NCBI GenBank assembly: GCA_021108405.1
Contig: JAIOQW010000338.1
Coordinates: 1 to 35,649 of the forward strand
Source of the DNA: Methanosarcinales archaeon
GTDB taxonomy: Archaea; Halobacteriota; Methanosarcinia; Methanosarcinales; Methanocomedenaceae
Direction: 5' to 3'
Length of the DNA: 35,649 bases
Made by a program: the position numbers and the translations under genes. Shown piece after piece: positions 8,178 through 15,921 of the stretch (positions are counted from its first letter, which is position 1; each line of letters opens with the position of its first letter). The notes beneath the pieces were generated by a model. It worked only from the letters and a program-made list of their open reading frames with translations. It was not told where the DNA came from and searched no databases.

Positions 8178-8696
8178 CTATCCTTCATACTTTGAATCAA
8201 TCCATTTGACACAATTTGAATAACCGTGGTATCCCGGAGTATATGTCTCACCATAATGATGACCATCGCAGTTCATCCACTTTGGTTTTGATTTAAAGAA
8301 AGCAAGTCCTATCCAGTTTCCACTTCTTGCATCATCTTGTGAACAGTGTATACTTGAACCGGATTTAACTGTAAGGGTGCTTCCACCGCAAGATGAGAAA
8401 CCTGGATTAATACTTGCTTTCCACTTAGCCACATCCTTATTATAATCACTTTTATCATCAAGTATAAACTCCGGGATTACCGTTACCGTTAGCCATGTAG
8501 AAGATACTGAACTAGATGACAAGTTTATAATAACAGTCTTCTCATCATTTTCGTCATAAGGATAGGAATCATACATATTACGGCTTCTTGGATAATCATA
8601 ATACTTCCAGTCGTGATTTATATAGACACGATAATTGTTCCAGTAATTATCATATTGTTCATTGCCCGGCTTTATACAAAATCTGCTTTTTAACAT
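8178..8696 (-). CDS. Hypothetical Tyr/Ser/Trp-rich protein
   Basis: This 172-residue protein is rich in Tyr, Ser, Asp and Trp, with several Cys (SSCGGSTLTVKSGSSIHCSQ, then WMNCDGHHYGE and YSNCVKW). That is the composition of secreted disulfide-stabilised proteins, yet no signal peptide or membrane segment is visible from the ATG at 8696. Upstream in frame a TAA follows within four codons, so a longer form with a leader is not available without a frameshift. It lies between two membrane/secreted genes on the same strand, 34 bp before the next gene. Family not recognised; a decayed or 5'-shortened gene is possible. Confidence 0.5.
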   Translation of the reverse strand: MLKSRFCIKPGNEQYDNYWNNYRVYINHDWKYYDYPRSRNMYDSYPYDENDEKTVIINLSSSSVSSTWLTVTVIPEFILDDKSDYNKDVAKWKASINPGFSSCGGSTLTVKSGSSIHCSQDDARSGNWIGLAFFKSKPKWMNCDGHHYGETYTPGYHGYSNCVKWIDSKYEG

Positions 8697-8810
8697 AAAT
8701 AATCCTTATCCTCATCTGTGTATGTGTTTAAAAGGACCCATTGGTCATAGCTTTGAAAAACTTTTTCGTCAGAAGTTGCTTCATCTAAGGTACTGAACCA
8801 TTTATCCCGT

Positions 8811-9587
8811 TTAACCTTTCAAGAGCTTTACTGCAACTATCCGCTTGACTAATGCCCATCTCATAAGCAATAAGATCAATCCACCCGGCAATCCGAAGCC
8901 TGGAACAGAAATATCTTCATCAGTCTTGGCCAATGATTCAACGGTGATCACTCTAACGTTATCAGGTAATTGTATCTCTCCTCTTTGCAGAGCGTTATCA
9001 AACCGACTCCTATCTGCCTTAACCACATACAACTCAACACTGTTATTATATACATTGATGCCAGAATCTGCAGGTATACCTGAAGCACGGACAGAATGTG
9101 AAGCATTGGTTTGAGCTCTTTGGAGGTTAGCCAACGACACATTTGCAGTGCGCACCTCAACAATGTTGGCTAACTCTGTGTGCTGCTTCAGGTATGGTTT
9201 AATTGTCTCCTCACCATCGTGAGTAAACTGCACAACAACACGGAATTCGGGGGTATGCTCAATCCAAAGTCCGGCAAAAGTTTCTACCTCATTCGTGCTC
9301 AGTTCTGCACCCAGTTTCCCTGCAATGTCTTGAAGTTGGAATCGGCTGAGAGCTTCGTCAATATTGACTCCTGTATCTGATGCATATTCTCGTGCATCCC
9401 GTAAAAGTGGATCCTTATCCTCCAATACAGGTTTTCCATCACTATCCTGTCCTTGAGCATTCACAATTGTTAACTTTATTCCTTCTTTACCAGCTATAGC
9501 TGGCACAATTACCGCTGCTATGAGCAGTGCAGCAAGCAGCAATGTTACTGCTATTCCGAATCCTATTGGTTTCGTTCTTCCTTTCAT
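8811..9587 (-). CDS. Secreted protein with protease-prodomain-like region and PGF-CTERM-like tail
   Basis: This 258-residue protein has an N-terminal signal/anchor helix (about 9-33, ending AIAG). Its middle region (about 80-215, with IDEALSRFQLQDIAGKLGA, FAGLWIEHTPEFRVVVQFT, LPDNVRVITVESLA) resembles the prodomain-like N-terminal part of some secreted chymotrypsin-type proteases. No His/Asp/Ser protease domain follows; the protein instead ends with PGFGLPGG, a hydrophobic stretch and basic residues, like the PGF-CTERM sorting signal handled by archaeosortase A, although an Arg interrupts the hydrophobic segment. Its start overlaps the upstream gene's stop by 4 bp (ATGA). It may be a surface inhibitor/chaperone or a protease that lost its catalytic domain. 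Confidence 0.6.
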   Translation of the reverse strand: MKGRTKPIGFGIAVTLLLAALLIAAVIVPAIAGKEGIKLTIVNAQGQDSDGKPVLEDKDPLLRDAREYASDTGVNIDEALSRFQLQDIAGKLGAELSTNEVETFAGLWIEHTPEFRVVVQFTHDGEETIKPYLKQHTELANIVEVRTANVSLANLQRAQTNASHSVRASGIPADSGINVYNNSVELYVVKADRSRFDNALQRGEIQLPDNVRVITVESLAKTDEDISVPGFGLPGGLILLLMRWALVKRIVAVKLLKG

Positions 9588-9940
9588 GTTGTTTTCCTCC
9601 TTTTGAAAATGGAGTACAAAGTCAAAAACAATATAAGTATGCCAGCTAAAGCAAACAGCTTTGACGTTATTATTTTACCATTTAGGAAGTAGAAATAACT
9701 GGTCCAAAAAATTGCAGCGATCATAAAAACGTCACTACAATCTGACAACACTTCAAATGACTTTTTCTCAACCTCAGAAAGGGAAAATGTGAAAAAAAGA
9801 AGTCCGAATCCTAACAGTACTAAGCCAAAACTTCCTATTGATTCAACTATAGTCGCTACAACCCCACCTAAAATAATAAATATGGAACCAAAAAATAAAA
9901 ACAGATGGGTCTTTGACCCTCTCTTTATTATTTTCCTCAT
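9584..9940 (-). CDS. Small membrane protein, unknown
   Basis: This 118-residue protein has a basic N-terminus and probably four hydrophobic segments (about residues 12-32, 36-54, 70-87 and 91-110), so it is an integral membrane protein with few loops. No family motif is recognised. Translation is probably coupled with the downstream secreted protein, through the ATGA overlap at 9584-9587. Its ATG (9938-9940) directly abuts the TAA of the truncated frame upstream (9941-9943), so the original operon once had at least one more gene. It is listed as a real gene because of the coupling and its coherent membrane topology. Confidence 0.6.
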   Translation of the reverse strand: MRKIIKRGSKTHLFLFFGSIFIILGGVVATIVESIGSFGLVLLGFGLLFFTFSLSEVEKKSFEVLSDCSDVFMIAAIFWTSYFYFLNGKIITSKLFALAGILILFLTLYSIFKRRKTT

Positions 9941-10180
9941 TTAGTCACCCTCAATCACAATTGTCACAAGCCTCTTGAACTCCTTGTAATAATTTTTATG
10001 ATTACAACTCCACTTATAATGGCCATTCCATAAATATTTTCCTCTATACTTTTCTTTATATACAGTATTTTCCGTTATTTTTTTTATAAGTTCACAACTG
10101 TAAGCATGTATATTAAAATAAAAATAGATTTGATTATTTTTAGAATATAGAGATATAATTAGAGGATATTTGATATTATA
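9941..10180 (-). pseudogene. 3' remnant of an unknown gene, cut at its 5' end
   Basis: The minus strand is open for 79 codons with no ATG or other plausible start near its beginning, ending in TAA immediately before the ATG of the next gene. The translation looks like real protein: KEKYRGKYLWNGHYKWSCN, then HKNYYKEFKRLVTIVIEGD at the end. The frame opens where the TnpB remnant begins on the other strand (about 10190), so insertion or deletion at that junction probably removed the 5' part. I do not recognise the family. Apart from this, the spacer 9941-10190 is only A+T-rich DNA. Confidence 0.4.
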
Positions 10181-10194
10181 TCATCGTATATTGA

Positions 10195-10630
10195 ATTTTA
10201 TCCACAGGATGCAGAGGCGCAAGTAAAACCGCCAAAACATTACCGCAAAGGTGAGGATAAACTAAAAAATTCAAGCAAGAGCTTAAGCCGGAAAGTGAAA
10301 GGTTCAACTAATCGAAACAAGCAGTGGATTAAGGTAGTAAAAATTCATAGAAAAATCCGCAATCAAATAAAAGATTTGTCTCATAAGATAAGTAGGACAC
10401 TCGTAGATTCATATGATAAAATAATTTTCGATAAACTGCAAATTCAAAATATGGTTAAGAAAACGTTAGCCGTCAGGGTTCATAGCTGTCCCGTCTGCGG
10501 GTTGATATTAGACCGTGATCATAACGCTGCGATCAATATACTCAATAATGTAGGGCAGGTCATGCCCGATTTAACGCCTGTGGAGATGTTCTTTAGAACG
10601 TCTGCGAAGCAGGATGCTCCGGACTTGTAG
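10195..10630 (+). pseudogene. TnpB remnant with internal deletion (IS200/IS605 group)
   Basis: TnpB is the RNA-guided nuclease of IS200/IS605 elements. The open frame (from about 10195; the first usual start is GTG 10295) begins in the central part with HYRKGEDKLKNSSKSLSRKV, continues through DSYDKIIFDKLQIQNMVK, then jumps to KTLAVRVHSCPVCGLILDRDHNAAINIL. Roughly 60 residues normally lie between NMVK and this point, holding a RuvC catalytic Glu region and the first CxxC of the zinc ribbon. The jump keeps the reading frame. The N-terminal third is also missing. The conserved tail TPVEMF is present. It is inactive as a nuclease. Confidence 0.8.
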
Positions 10631-10640
10631 TTCGGAGTAT
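10614..10640. other. Stem-loop at the right end of the TnpB remnant
   Basis: ATGCTCCG (10614-10621) pairs with CGGAGTAT (10633-10640) with one mismatch across an 11-nt loop that contains the TnpB stop codon. IS200/IS605 elements carry a hairpin at this place, next to the right cleavage site and within the 3' guide (omega) RNA. The hairpin ends 1 bp before the rps6e stop codon. Confidence 0.5.
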
Positions 10641-10641
10641 G

Positions 10642-11067
10642 TCACTCTTCGGACTCTTCTATTTCAGTTACTTCAGGTTCTTCTGATTTCCCGCTCAAGA
10701 GTTCATCAAGGGATTTATTCCCGGTTTGGGCAACGACAACATTTATCTGTCCTATTACAGATGATATCTCTTCTCCTCTTATGGCCCTGCGTCGCCTCAT
10801 ACCCTTCACTGGGGATTTAAATCCAACACCACTTGAGATCAGGATATTGCGACGGTTTGGACCGGACAGGCCTTTTCGCATTGGGAAACCATCTTTATCT
10901 GTTCCGCCAGTTATTTGCAATGAATATCCTGGAAGTTTCAAAACATCCCCATCCATCATATCACCAATTTTTTTACCTATGAACATGTTTGCCTGGTTGT
11001 CTGAAACCTCTATCTGATAAGCGGCTCCTTTATCACCATCTGAAACTATAACTCTGAAATCCGGCAT
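10642..11067 (-). CDS. rps6e: 30S ribosomal protein S6e
   Basis: S6e is an archaeal/eukaryotic small-subunit protein. The N-terminal core reads MPDFRVIVSDGDKGAAYQIE, and the characteristic GGTDKDGFPMRKGLSGPNRR and GMRRRRAIRGEEIS blocks follow. At 141 residues it has the usual archaeal length, with an acidic C-terminal tail. The ATG at 11067 has GGAG 7 nt upstream. It is divergent from mfnF, sharing the 100-bp spacer 11068-11168. Its stop abuts the right hairpin of the TnpB remnant, and its RBS/start region has a second 29-bp copy at 5607-5635. Confidence 0.95.
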   Translation of the reverse strand: MPDFRVIVSDGDKGAAYQIEVSDNQANMFIGKKIGDMMDGDVLKLPGYSLQITGGTDKDGFPMRKGLSGPNRRNILISSGVGFKSPVKGMRRRRAIRGEEISSVIGQINVVVAQTGNKSLDELLSGKSEEPEVTEIEESEE

Positions 11068-11085
11068 TTAATATCTCCTTTTAAT
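11057..11085. repeat. 29-bp direct repeat at the rps6e start (right copy)
   Basis: This is the functional copy of the repeat also found at 5607-5635. On the minus strand it covers the ribosome-binding site, the ATG and the first codons of rps6e. The single mismatch lies in the third codon. Confidence 0.85.
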
Positions 11086-11168
11086 CGGACATAACAGGTT
11101 ATGAAGATATTTAAGATTATCGAGGAAATACAATAATTCTTAATATATATTAGATTGTCAAGGTAAGT

Positions 11169-12143
11169 ATGAATTTTAAAAAAACCGTTATTGGTATTGA
11201 TATAGGAGGAGCGAATACTAAAGTTGCATCTATAGATAAAAGTATTGCGCAGTTGCATTATATCCCATTGTGGAAGGATACTGGTCTGCCAGGGGCCCTG
11301 CAGGATATTGCTAATAAACTCAATCCAGATAAGGTCGCAATAGTAATGACCGGAGAACTTGCAGACTGTTTTTCTAATAAAGAAGAAGGGATCAGTTTTA
11401 TTATGAAGTCAGTAGATGCAGCATTTCCTGATGCTTTATATCTGAACAACAACGGCCAGTTCATAGATAGCAGTGGAGATATCAAATCCCTGGCTGCTGC
11501 TAACTGGATGGCTTCAGCACTAATTGCCGGGAAGGATAAGGACTGTATATTTGCTGATGTAGGCAGCACAACTACTGATCTTATTCCTGTAAAGGATGGA
11601 TATCCTCTTGCAGGAAAAACGGATTTTCAGCGGTTAGGACGTCATGAGTTGATATACAGTGGTATATTACGTACTAATATAGCGGCTGTATTGGATAGGA
11701 TAAACCTATACGGCACTCAGTATAGAGTTTCTTCCGAGTTCTTTGCCCAGACAGCAGATGTATATTTACTGCTGGGAAATATCATGTCAGAAGACTATAC
11801 CTGTGATACCGCTGATAGTGAAGCAAAGAACAAAGAAGATGCTGCAAGGCGTCTGGCCAGGGTAGTATGTGCTGATACTTCTGAGCTGGATTATGTAATA
11901 ATAACGCAAATAGCACGAAAGATTTATGAACATCAAAGAAATGAACTTGCCAAAGCGCTTAAGTTTCTCTCATTAAAGCACGGTATTGACCATATCGTAG
12001 GTACCGGTCTGGGTGAATTCCTGATACAGGATGCAGCACAACGCGTTGGACTTACATGTACCATATTATCTGAAATATATGGTACTGATATCTCAAAGGT
12101 ATTTCCGGCTTATGCGGTTGCTTGTTTAGCAGACGAGATATAA
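11169..12143 (+). CDS. mfnF: Methanofuran biosynthesis enzyme MfnF
   Basis: This ASKHA-fold (hydantoinase/oxoprolinase-like) enzyme joins the aminomethylfuran unit to gamma-glutamyl-tyramine in methanofuran biosynthesis; older annotations call it an H4MPT-linked C1 transfer pathway protein. The phosphate-binding motifs are GIDIGGANTK at residues 9-18 and FADVGSTTTDLIP near 130. At 324 residues the length is usual. The ATG at 11169 follows AAGGT by 5 nt, with a TATA-like TTAATATATATTAG at about 11140. It is divergent from rps6e. Its presence supports a C1-metabolising archaeon (methanogen, methanotroph or relative). Confidence 0.88.
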   Translation: MNFKKTVIGIDIGGANTKVASIDKSIAQLHYIPLWKDTGLPGALQDIANKLNPDKVAIVMTGELADCFSNKEEGISFIMKSVDAAFPDALYLNNNGQFIDSSGDIKSLAAANWMASALIAGKDKDCIFADVGSTTTDLIPVKDGYPLAGKTDFQRLGRHELIYSGILRTNIAAVLDRINLYGTQYRVSSEFFAQTADVYLLLGNIMSEDYTCDTADSEAKNKEDAARRLARVVCADTSELDYVIITQIARKIYEHQRNELAKALKFLSLKHGIDHIVGTGLGEFLIQDAAQRVGLTCTILSEIYGTDISKVFPAYAVACLADEI

Positions 12144-12149
12144 ATATCT

Positions 12150-12201
12150 GAAAATGCTCACTTCGTTCGCATTTTCGATATATCAAGTTATACTTAATAT
12201 A
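12150..12201. repeat. Hairpin-plus-palindrome element, copy B
   Basis: GAAAATGC...GCATTTTC (12150-12176) is followed by TATATCAAG, TTATA, CTTAATATA (12179-12201). The hairpin loop is nearly the reverse complement of the loop in copy A, so the stem-loop has flipped while the flanking order is kept. It lies 6 bp after the mfnF stop and 28 bp before the DUF1616 gene. Confidence 0.7.
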
Positions 12202-12229
12202 CTTTAAAAAACTAATACTTTATTGATAA

Positions 12230-12721
12230 ATGCAACATCAAAGTACTTATGAGCAGGTTCTTACAAAACCACAATTCTATATTGACAGAATACTGACTAT
12301 ATTAATATTGATCTCAATTATAGTCTCAGTTGCAATGCTGGTATATGTTGTAGTTACACCAGGGCAGGGTGAGAAGTTCACTGAATTCTATATCCTTGGG
12401 CCAGAGGGGATGGCAGATGATTATCCAACGGTATTAGGTCCGGATGAGTCAGCAACTGTGATAGTAGGTATAGTAAATCATGAATATAAAAATGTGAATT
12501 ATTCCATAAAACTCATTCTGGATAATGAACATATAAGTATACCTGATAACTGGGATTCCATATCTCTTGCACACGACGAGACCTTTGAGCAAAATCTGAC
12601 GTTCACACCTCATAAGGCAGGGAATGATATGAAACTTCAGTTCCTGTTATATAAAGAAAAGGCTTTCACTAAACCTTACAAGCATCTGTATCTTCTAATT
12701 AATGTATTCGGGGATAAATAA
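12230..12721 (+). CDS. DUF1616-type membrane protein
   Basis: This 163-residue protein has one N-terminal transmembrane helix (about 18-44) and an extracytoplasmic beta-rich domain with the DUF1616 pattern: FTEFYILGPEGMADDYPT, then a region around VGIVNHEYKNVNYSIKLIL. In archaea DUF1616 domains are linked to cell-surface glycoprotein genes, but the role is unknown. It shares the TAATG junction (1-bp overlap) with the CPBP protease gene downstream, so the two are almost certainly co-translated. The ATG at 12230 has no clear ribosome-binding site. Confidence 0.8.
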   Translation: MQHQSTYEQVLTKPQFYIDRILTILILISIIVSVAMLVYVVVTPGQGEKFTEFYILGPEGMADDYPTVLGPDESATVIVGIVNHEYKNVNYSIKLILDNEHISIPDNWDSISLAHDETFEQNLTFTPHKAGNDMKLQFLLYKEKAFTKPYKHLYLLINVFGDK

Positions 12722-13620
12722 TGGGATGTGATCCGGATCAATCAATAAATAGGGTACTCATTGATGTACCTGCCAACACTTCTATTTTTAAAAAGAAAAT
12801 AATACTCTTAATACCTATACTGGTCATTATTCTGGCAGAAGCACAGCAGTTCACAGGTAATTATGCTTATGCTTTCTGGTTGTATATAATAATCCTGATC
12901 GCACTCTGCCTGGTTACTATTTTTGTTCAGGATATCAATATCTATGCCCCTTACCAGGCATTAATGCTGCTTCCTCTATTGAGATTGGTCAGTATTTCAA
13001 TGCCTGTTTTCTTTGAAATGACATTGTATTCATTCATATTTATTTATTTTCCGCTAATTATACCACTGTATTTTATAGCAGTTCACCAGAAATTCACTGC
13101 GAAACAGATCGGATTAAATAATAAGAAACTATTGATCTATATCCCGGCTGCCTTAATTATAAGTGTCATTATCGCTGCAGGAGAATATTATATCGTACGG
13201 CCTGATTACCTGATCCCTGATCTCTCTTTCTTGAATCTATTGAAACTTTCAATAATAATGTTCATATTTGTTGCAGTTATAGAGGAATTGATCTTCAGGT
13301 CAATATTACAGACACGTCTTGAGGAATATTTTGGTCTGTTCTTCGGACTTATTGTGACCAGTATATTATTCGGTGTAATGCATTCCGGATATGGTACTAT
13401 CTATGAGGTCCTGTTCACTTGTTTTGCAGGGCTTATCATAGGCTATTTGTTCCAGAGGACCAGGTGTCTCTTTTTGATAGTACTTATTCATGGTTCAATT
13501 AATGTACTCCTGTTCGGTGTAATGCCATATATATGGGATGTGTATAATATTGATTTGATTATAGCCCGGTATGCTTCTCTATCTTATATATCCGATCATT
13601 TTTCCTCACTCTTCCTGTGA
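12721..13620 (+). CDS. CPBP-family intramembrane metalloprotease (CAAX-protease-like)
   Basis: This 299-residue polytopic membrane protein has about eight hydrophobic helices. The three ABI/CPBP signatures are present: EELIFR (188-193), FGVMH (217-221) and HGSIN (257-261). They supply the catalytic Glu and the His/Asn residues of the Rce1-like intramembrane protease site, so it should be active. The substrate is unknown; pairing with DUF1616 suggests processing of a surface protein. Its last 62 bp overlap the 3' end of the convergent U32 gene, where both frames encode conserved-looking ends. Confidence 0.88.
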   Translation: MGCDPDQSINRVLIDVPANTSIFKKKIILLIPILVIILAEAQQFTGNYAYAFWLYIIILIALCLVTIFVQDINIYAPYQALMLLPLLRLVSISMPVFFEMTLYSFIFIYFPLIIPLYFIAVHQKFTAKQIGLNNKKLLIYIPAALIISVIIAAGEYYIVRPDYLIPDLSFLNLLKLSIIMFIFVAVIEELIFRSILQTRLEEYFGLFFGLIVTSILFGVMHSGYGTIYEVLFTCFAGLIIGYLFQRTRCLFLIVLIHGSINVLLFGVMPYIWDVYNIDLIIARYASLSYISDHFSSLFL

Positions 13621-14770
13621 CACTTAAACCAACATCCTGTCCTTTTTTGGTTTCTACAATAGATCTATTGTCCTTCATCAGTGACTCTACTTTTTGCTCA
13701 AGATATGTACTTGCCCCTTCAATAATTATCAAATCCCCTACGCAGATGCCTTGCTCATTCAGTCTTATAGCCGCAGCATTTTGCTTTGGGAAGTAATTCA
13801 ATACAATACCAACAGCTTGCCTGCGCATATGTGAAGCATTCATATCCACATCACAAGCCAGTCCATCCGGTCCAGGGGTCCCGAAATAGAATCCAGTAGA
13901 AAATCCCCTGTTATACACTGCACTTAGTTGTTCCTTCCATTTCTGTGCTTTTTCTAGTGTATATGAACCGTTAAAGCAGGCTTCTATTGCATAGTAATAA
14001 CATTTTGATACGGTATTTAAGTATTGTGCATTTCGAAGCCTTCCTTCGATCTTAAAAGCATTCACACCCGTATCTATCAGTTTTGGTATATGCTCGACCA
14101 TACACAGGTCTTTTACGCTTAATAGATATTTTCCTCCAAGTTCTACCAGTGCCCCGTTTTCTCCATGTAAGGTCCATGGCCATCTGCACGGTTGAGTACA
14201 GTCACCGCAGTTACCTGACCCGCCCAGTAGATAAGCTGAAAGGTAGCATCTGCCTGATATTGACTGGCACATAGCACCGTGTATGAACACCTCAAGTTCC
14301 ATGTCAGTATGCTGTCTGATCAGTTTGATCTGCTCTAAATTCAGTTCTCTTGACAGCACCACACGGCTGGCACCCATTGCGCGGTAGTATTCTGCAGCCT
14401 TTGCGTTGGATACGTTTGCCTGTGTGGATATATGCACCCTGAGGCCATGATCTACAGCCTGTTGTATCACAGCAGGATCCCAGGCAATAATAGCATCTAC
14501 TCTGGCACGTTTTGCACTTTCAATGATCTTTGATACTTCCATTAGATCATCAGGATAGATCACTGTATTAACTGCAAGATAGGCTTTAAGACCGCAATCT
14601 CTCACATTTTTGACAAAATCATCCAGATTATCAAGCGTGATATCCCTGGCTCTTGCTCTTAAACTGAATTTGTCAATAGAAAAATATATCGCATCAGCAT
14701 AATCTTTGCATGCAGATACGGCTGCAGGATTTCGTGCTCCTGCAACCAGTTGTGGCATAGGGTAGTGCAT
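13559..14770 (-). CDS. U32-family protein (peptidase U32 / prephenate-dependent hydroxylase-like)
   Basis: This 403-residue protein has the U32 TIM-barrel fold. The Fe-S cysteines of TrhP/RlhA-type U32 proteins are visible: Cys168 and Cys175 (HGAMCQSISGRCYLSAY), the cluster at 188-195 (NCGDCTQPC), and Cys223. Bacterial members hydroxylate tRNA or rRNA using prephenate; 'collagenase' annotations for this family are mostly unverified. The C-terminal beta domain ends in VTGRVRKNDRIYKI. It starts 3 bp after the GAPDH stop on the same strand, so the two form an operon, and it overlaps the CPBP gene tail-to-tail by 62 bp. Confidence 0.88.
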   Translation of the reverse strand: MHYPMPQLVAGARNPAAVSACKDYADAIYFSIDKFSLRARARDITLDNLDDFVKNVRDCGLKAYLAVNTVIYPDDLMEVSKIIESAKRARVDAIIAWDPAVIQQAVDHGLRVHISTQANVSNAKAAEYYRAMGASRVVLSRELNLEQIKLIRQHTDMELEVFIHGAMCQSISGRCYLSAYLLGGSGNCGDCTQPCRWPWTLHGENGALVELGGKYLLSVKDLCMVEHIPKLIDTGVNAFKIEGRLRNAQYLNTVSKCYYYAIEACFNGSYTLEKAQKWKEQLSAVYNRGFSTGFYFGTPGPDGLACDVDMNASHMRRQAVGIVLNYFPKQNAAAIRLNEQGICVGDLIIIEGASTYLEQKVESLMKDNRSIVETKKGQDVGLSVTGRVRKNDRIYKIEKHTGL

Positions 14771-14773
14771 ATC

Positions 14774-15796
14774 CTACTTGCCGATTCCCATTGTTCTATT
14801 AGTCTCTTTTATAGATTTAGCTCCATCCGGTTCAAGTTCGCACATAGCGCGTATTGCATCGATATTCTCAGGTACGACATCCGATTCCTGATGTATTGCC
14901 TGGAAGAAGTATAATTCACCATGATATTTACTGATACTGTCCTTCCATATCACATTTTCAAACATATCACTGCGGCTGCGTCCGAGATCTCTTGCCAGTT
15001 CCATGACCTCGGCTGTACTCTTGATATTCTGGTCTCCTGAAACAAACCTGATCCTCGGCCTGCCTGCATACAGGTCGATGATATCATCCGGCTCGAAATC
15101 TTTGTTCATTTCCACGTTCAATGCATGGAAATGCATGATCGTAGTAGATAATTTCACTGCTACCGTAGCAATCTCAATATGCGGGAGTATGGAATTCACA
15201 TCCGGTCCGTGATGGCTTGGTAAGCTTATAGGATTTGGTATGATGGCGTTTATCGGGCCGCTTTTAATATTGCCCGGGTCTGCTGCCCTTCGCATTAAAG
15301 TGACCCTGGACTTCTTAATACCGTAGGTCTGGTCAAGTGGGTATAATGCTCTTGTTAGCCCTGTTGTATTACAACTGACCACTCTGGTGAAGTCCCTGCC
15401 TATAGCATCGTTATAATTTGCCTCTGAATTGAAACTAAAACCTGCTAACTCGTGGCCTTCGCCGCCCTGCCAGATGGCTTTAATGCCATGTTTTCCATAT
15501 AGTTCCTTATAAGAAGCACCAACTCCTCCGGGCGTACAGTCCACTACCAGATCTACCTTATCCAGCAGTTCTTCCAGAGTACCTGATGTTTCGATACCGG
15601 CTTTATTAAATGCCCCGGTTTTGTCCGAAGATGATGTATATAGATCAAAACCTCTATCAACCGCGACATTTGCTTCAAATGTAGGTCGGGTCTTGACCAC
15701 TCCTATAATCTCCATATCATCCTGGGCAGTCACTGCATCTCCTATTCGTTTTCCTATTGTACCATATCCGTTTACTGCAATTTTTGCTTTTGACAT
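14774..15796 (-). CDS. gap: Archaeal type II glyceraldehyde-3-phosphate dehydrogenase
   Basis: This enzyme interconverts glyceraldehyde 3-phosphate and 1,3-bisphosphoglycerate; in methanogens it works mainly in gluconeogenesis. The N-terminal Rossmann motif is NGYGTIGKR (residues 9-17). The active-site Cys142 lies in VSCNTTGLTR, and DLYAGRPRIRF is typical of the archaeal branch. The length of 340 residues is normal. The ATG at 15796 has GGGG 7 nt upstream. It is followed after 3 bp by the U32 gene. The 125-bp spacer upstream (15797-15921) should contain the promoter. Confidence 0.96.
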   Translation of the reverse strand: MSKAKIAVNGYGTIGKRIGDAVTAQDDMEIIGVVKTRPTFEANVAVDRGFDLYTSSSDKTGAFNKAGIETSGTLEELLDKVDLVVDCTPGGVGASYKELYGKHGIKAIWQGGEGHELAGFSFNSEANYNDAIGRDFTRVVSCNTTGLTRALYPLDQTYGIKKSRVTLMRRAADPGNIKSGPINAIIPNPISLPSHHGPDVNSILPHIEIATVAVKLSTTIMHFHALNVEMNKDFEPDDIIDLYAGRPRIRFVSGDQNIKSTAEVMELARDLGRSRSDMFENVIWKDSISKYHGELYFFQAIHQESDVVPENIDAIRAMCELEPDGAKSIKETNRTMGIGK

Positions 15797-15921
15797 TGTA
15801 ATTCCCCATTGTAGTTATATGATCATTGGACTATATGTTGTTTATGATTTCATGGAATTCGTATTAAGCACGAAAGGGTTGAAAATATTACAGGATACTG
15901 AGCAACCTACAATTATAATAC

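Noticed and set aside
8845-9114. 89-codon + strand frame opposite the secreted prodomain-like gene
   Set aside because: It is antisense to a frame with a signal peptide and a sorting-like tail; it has no independent support.
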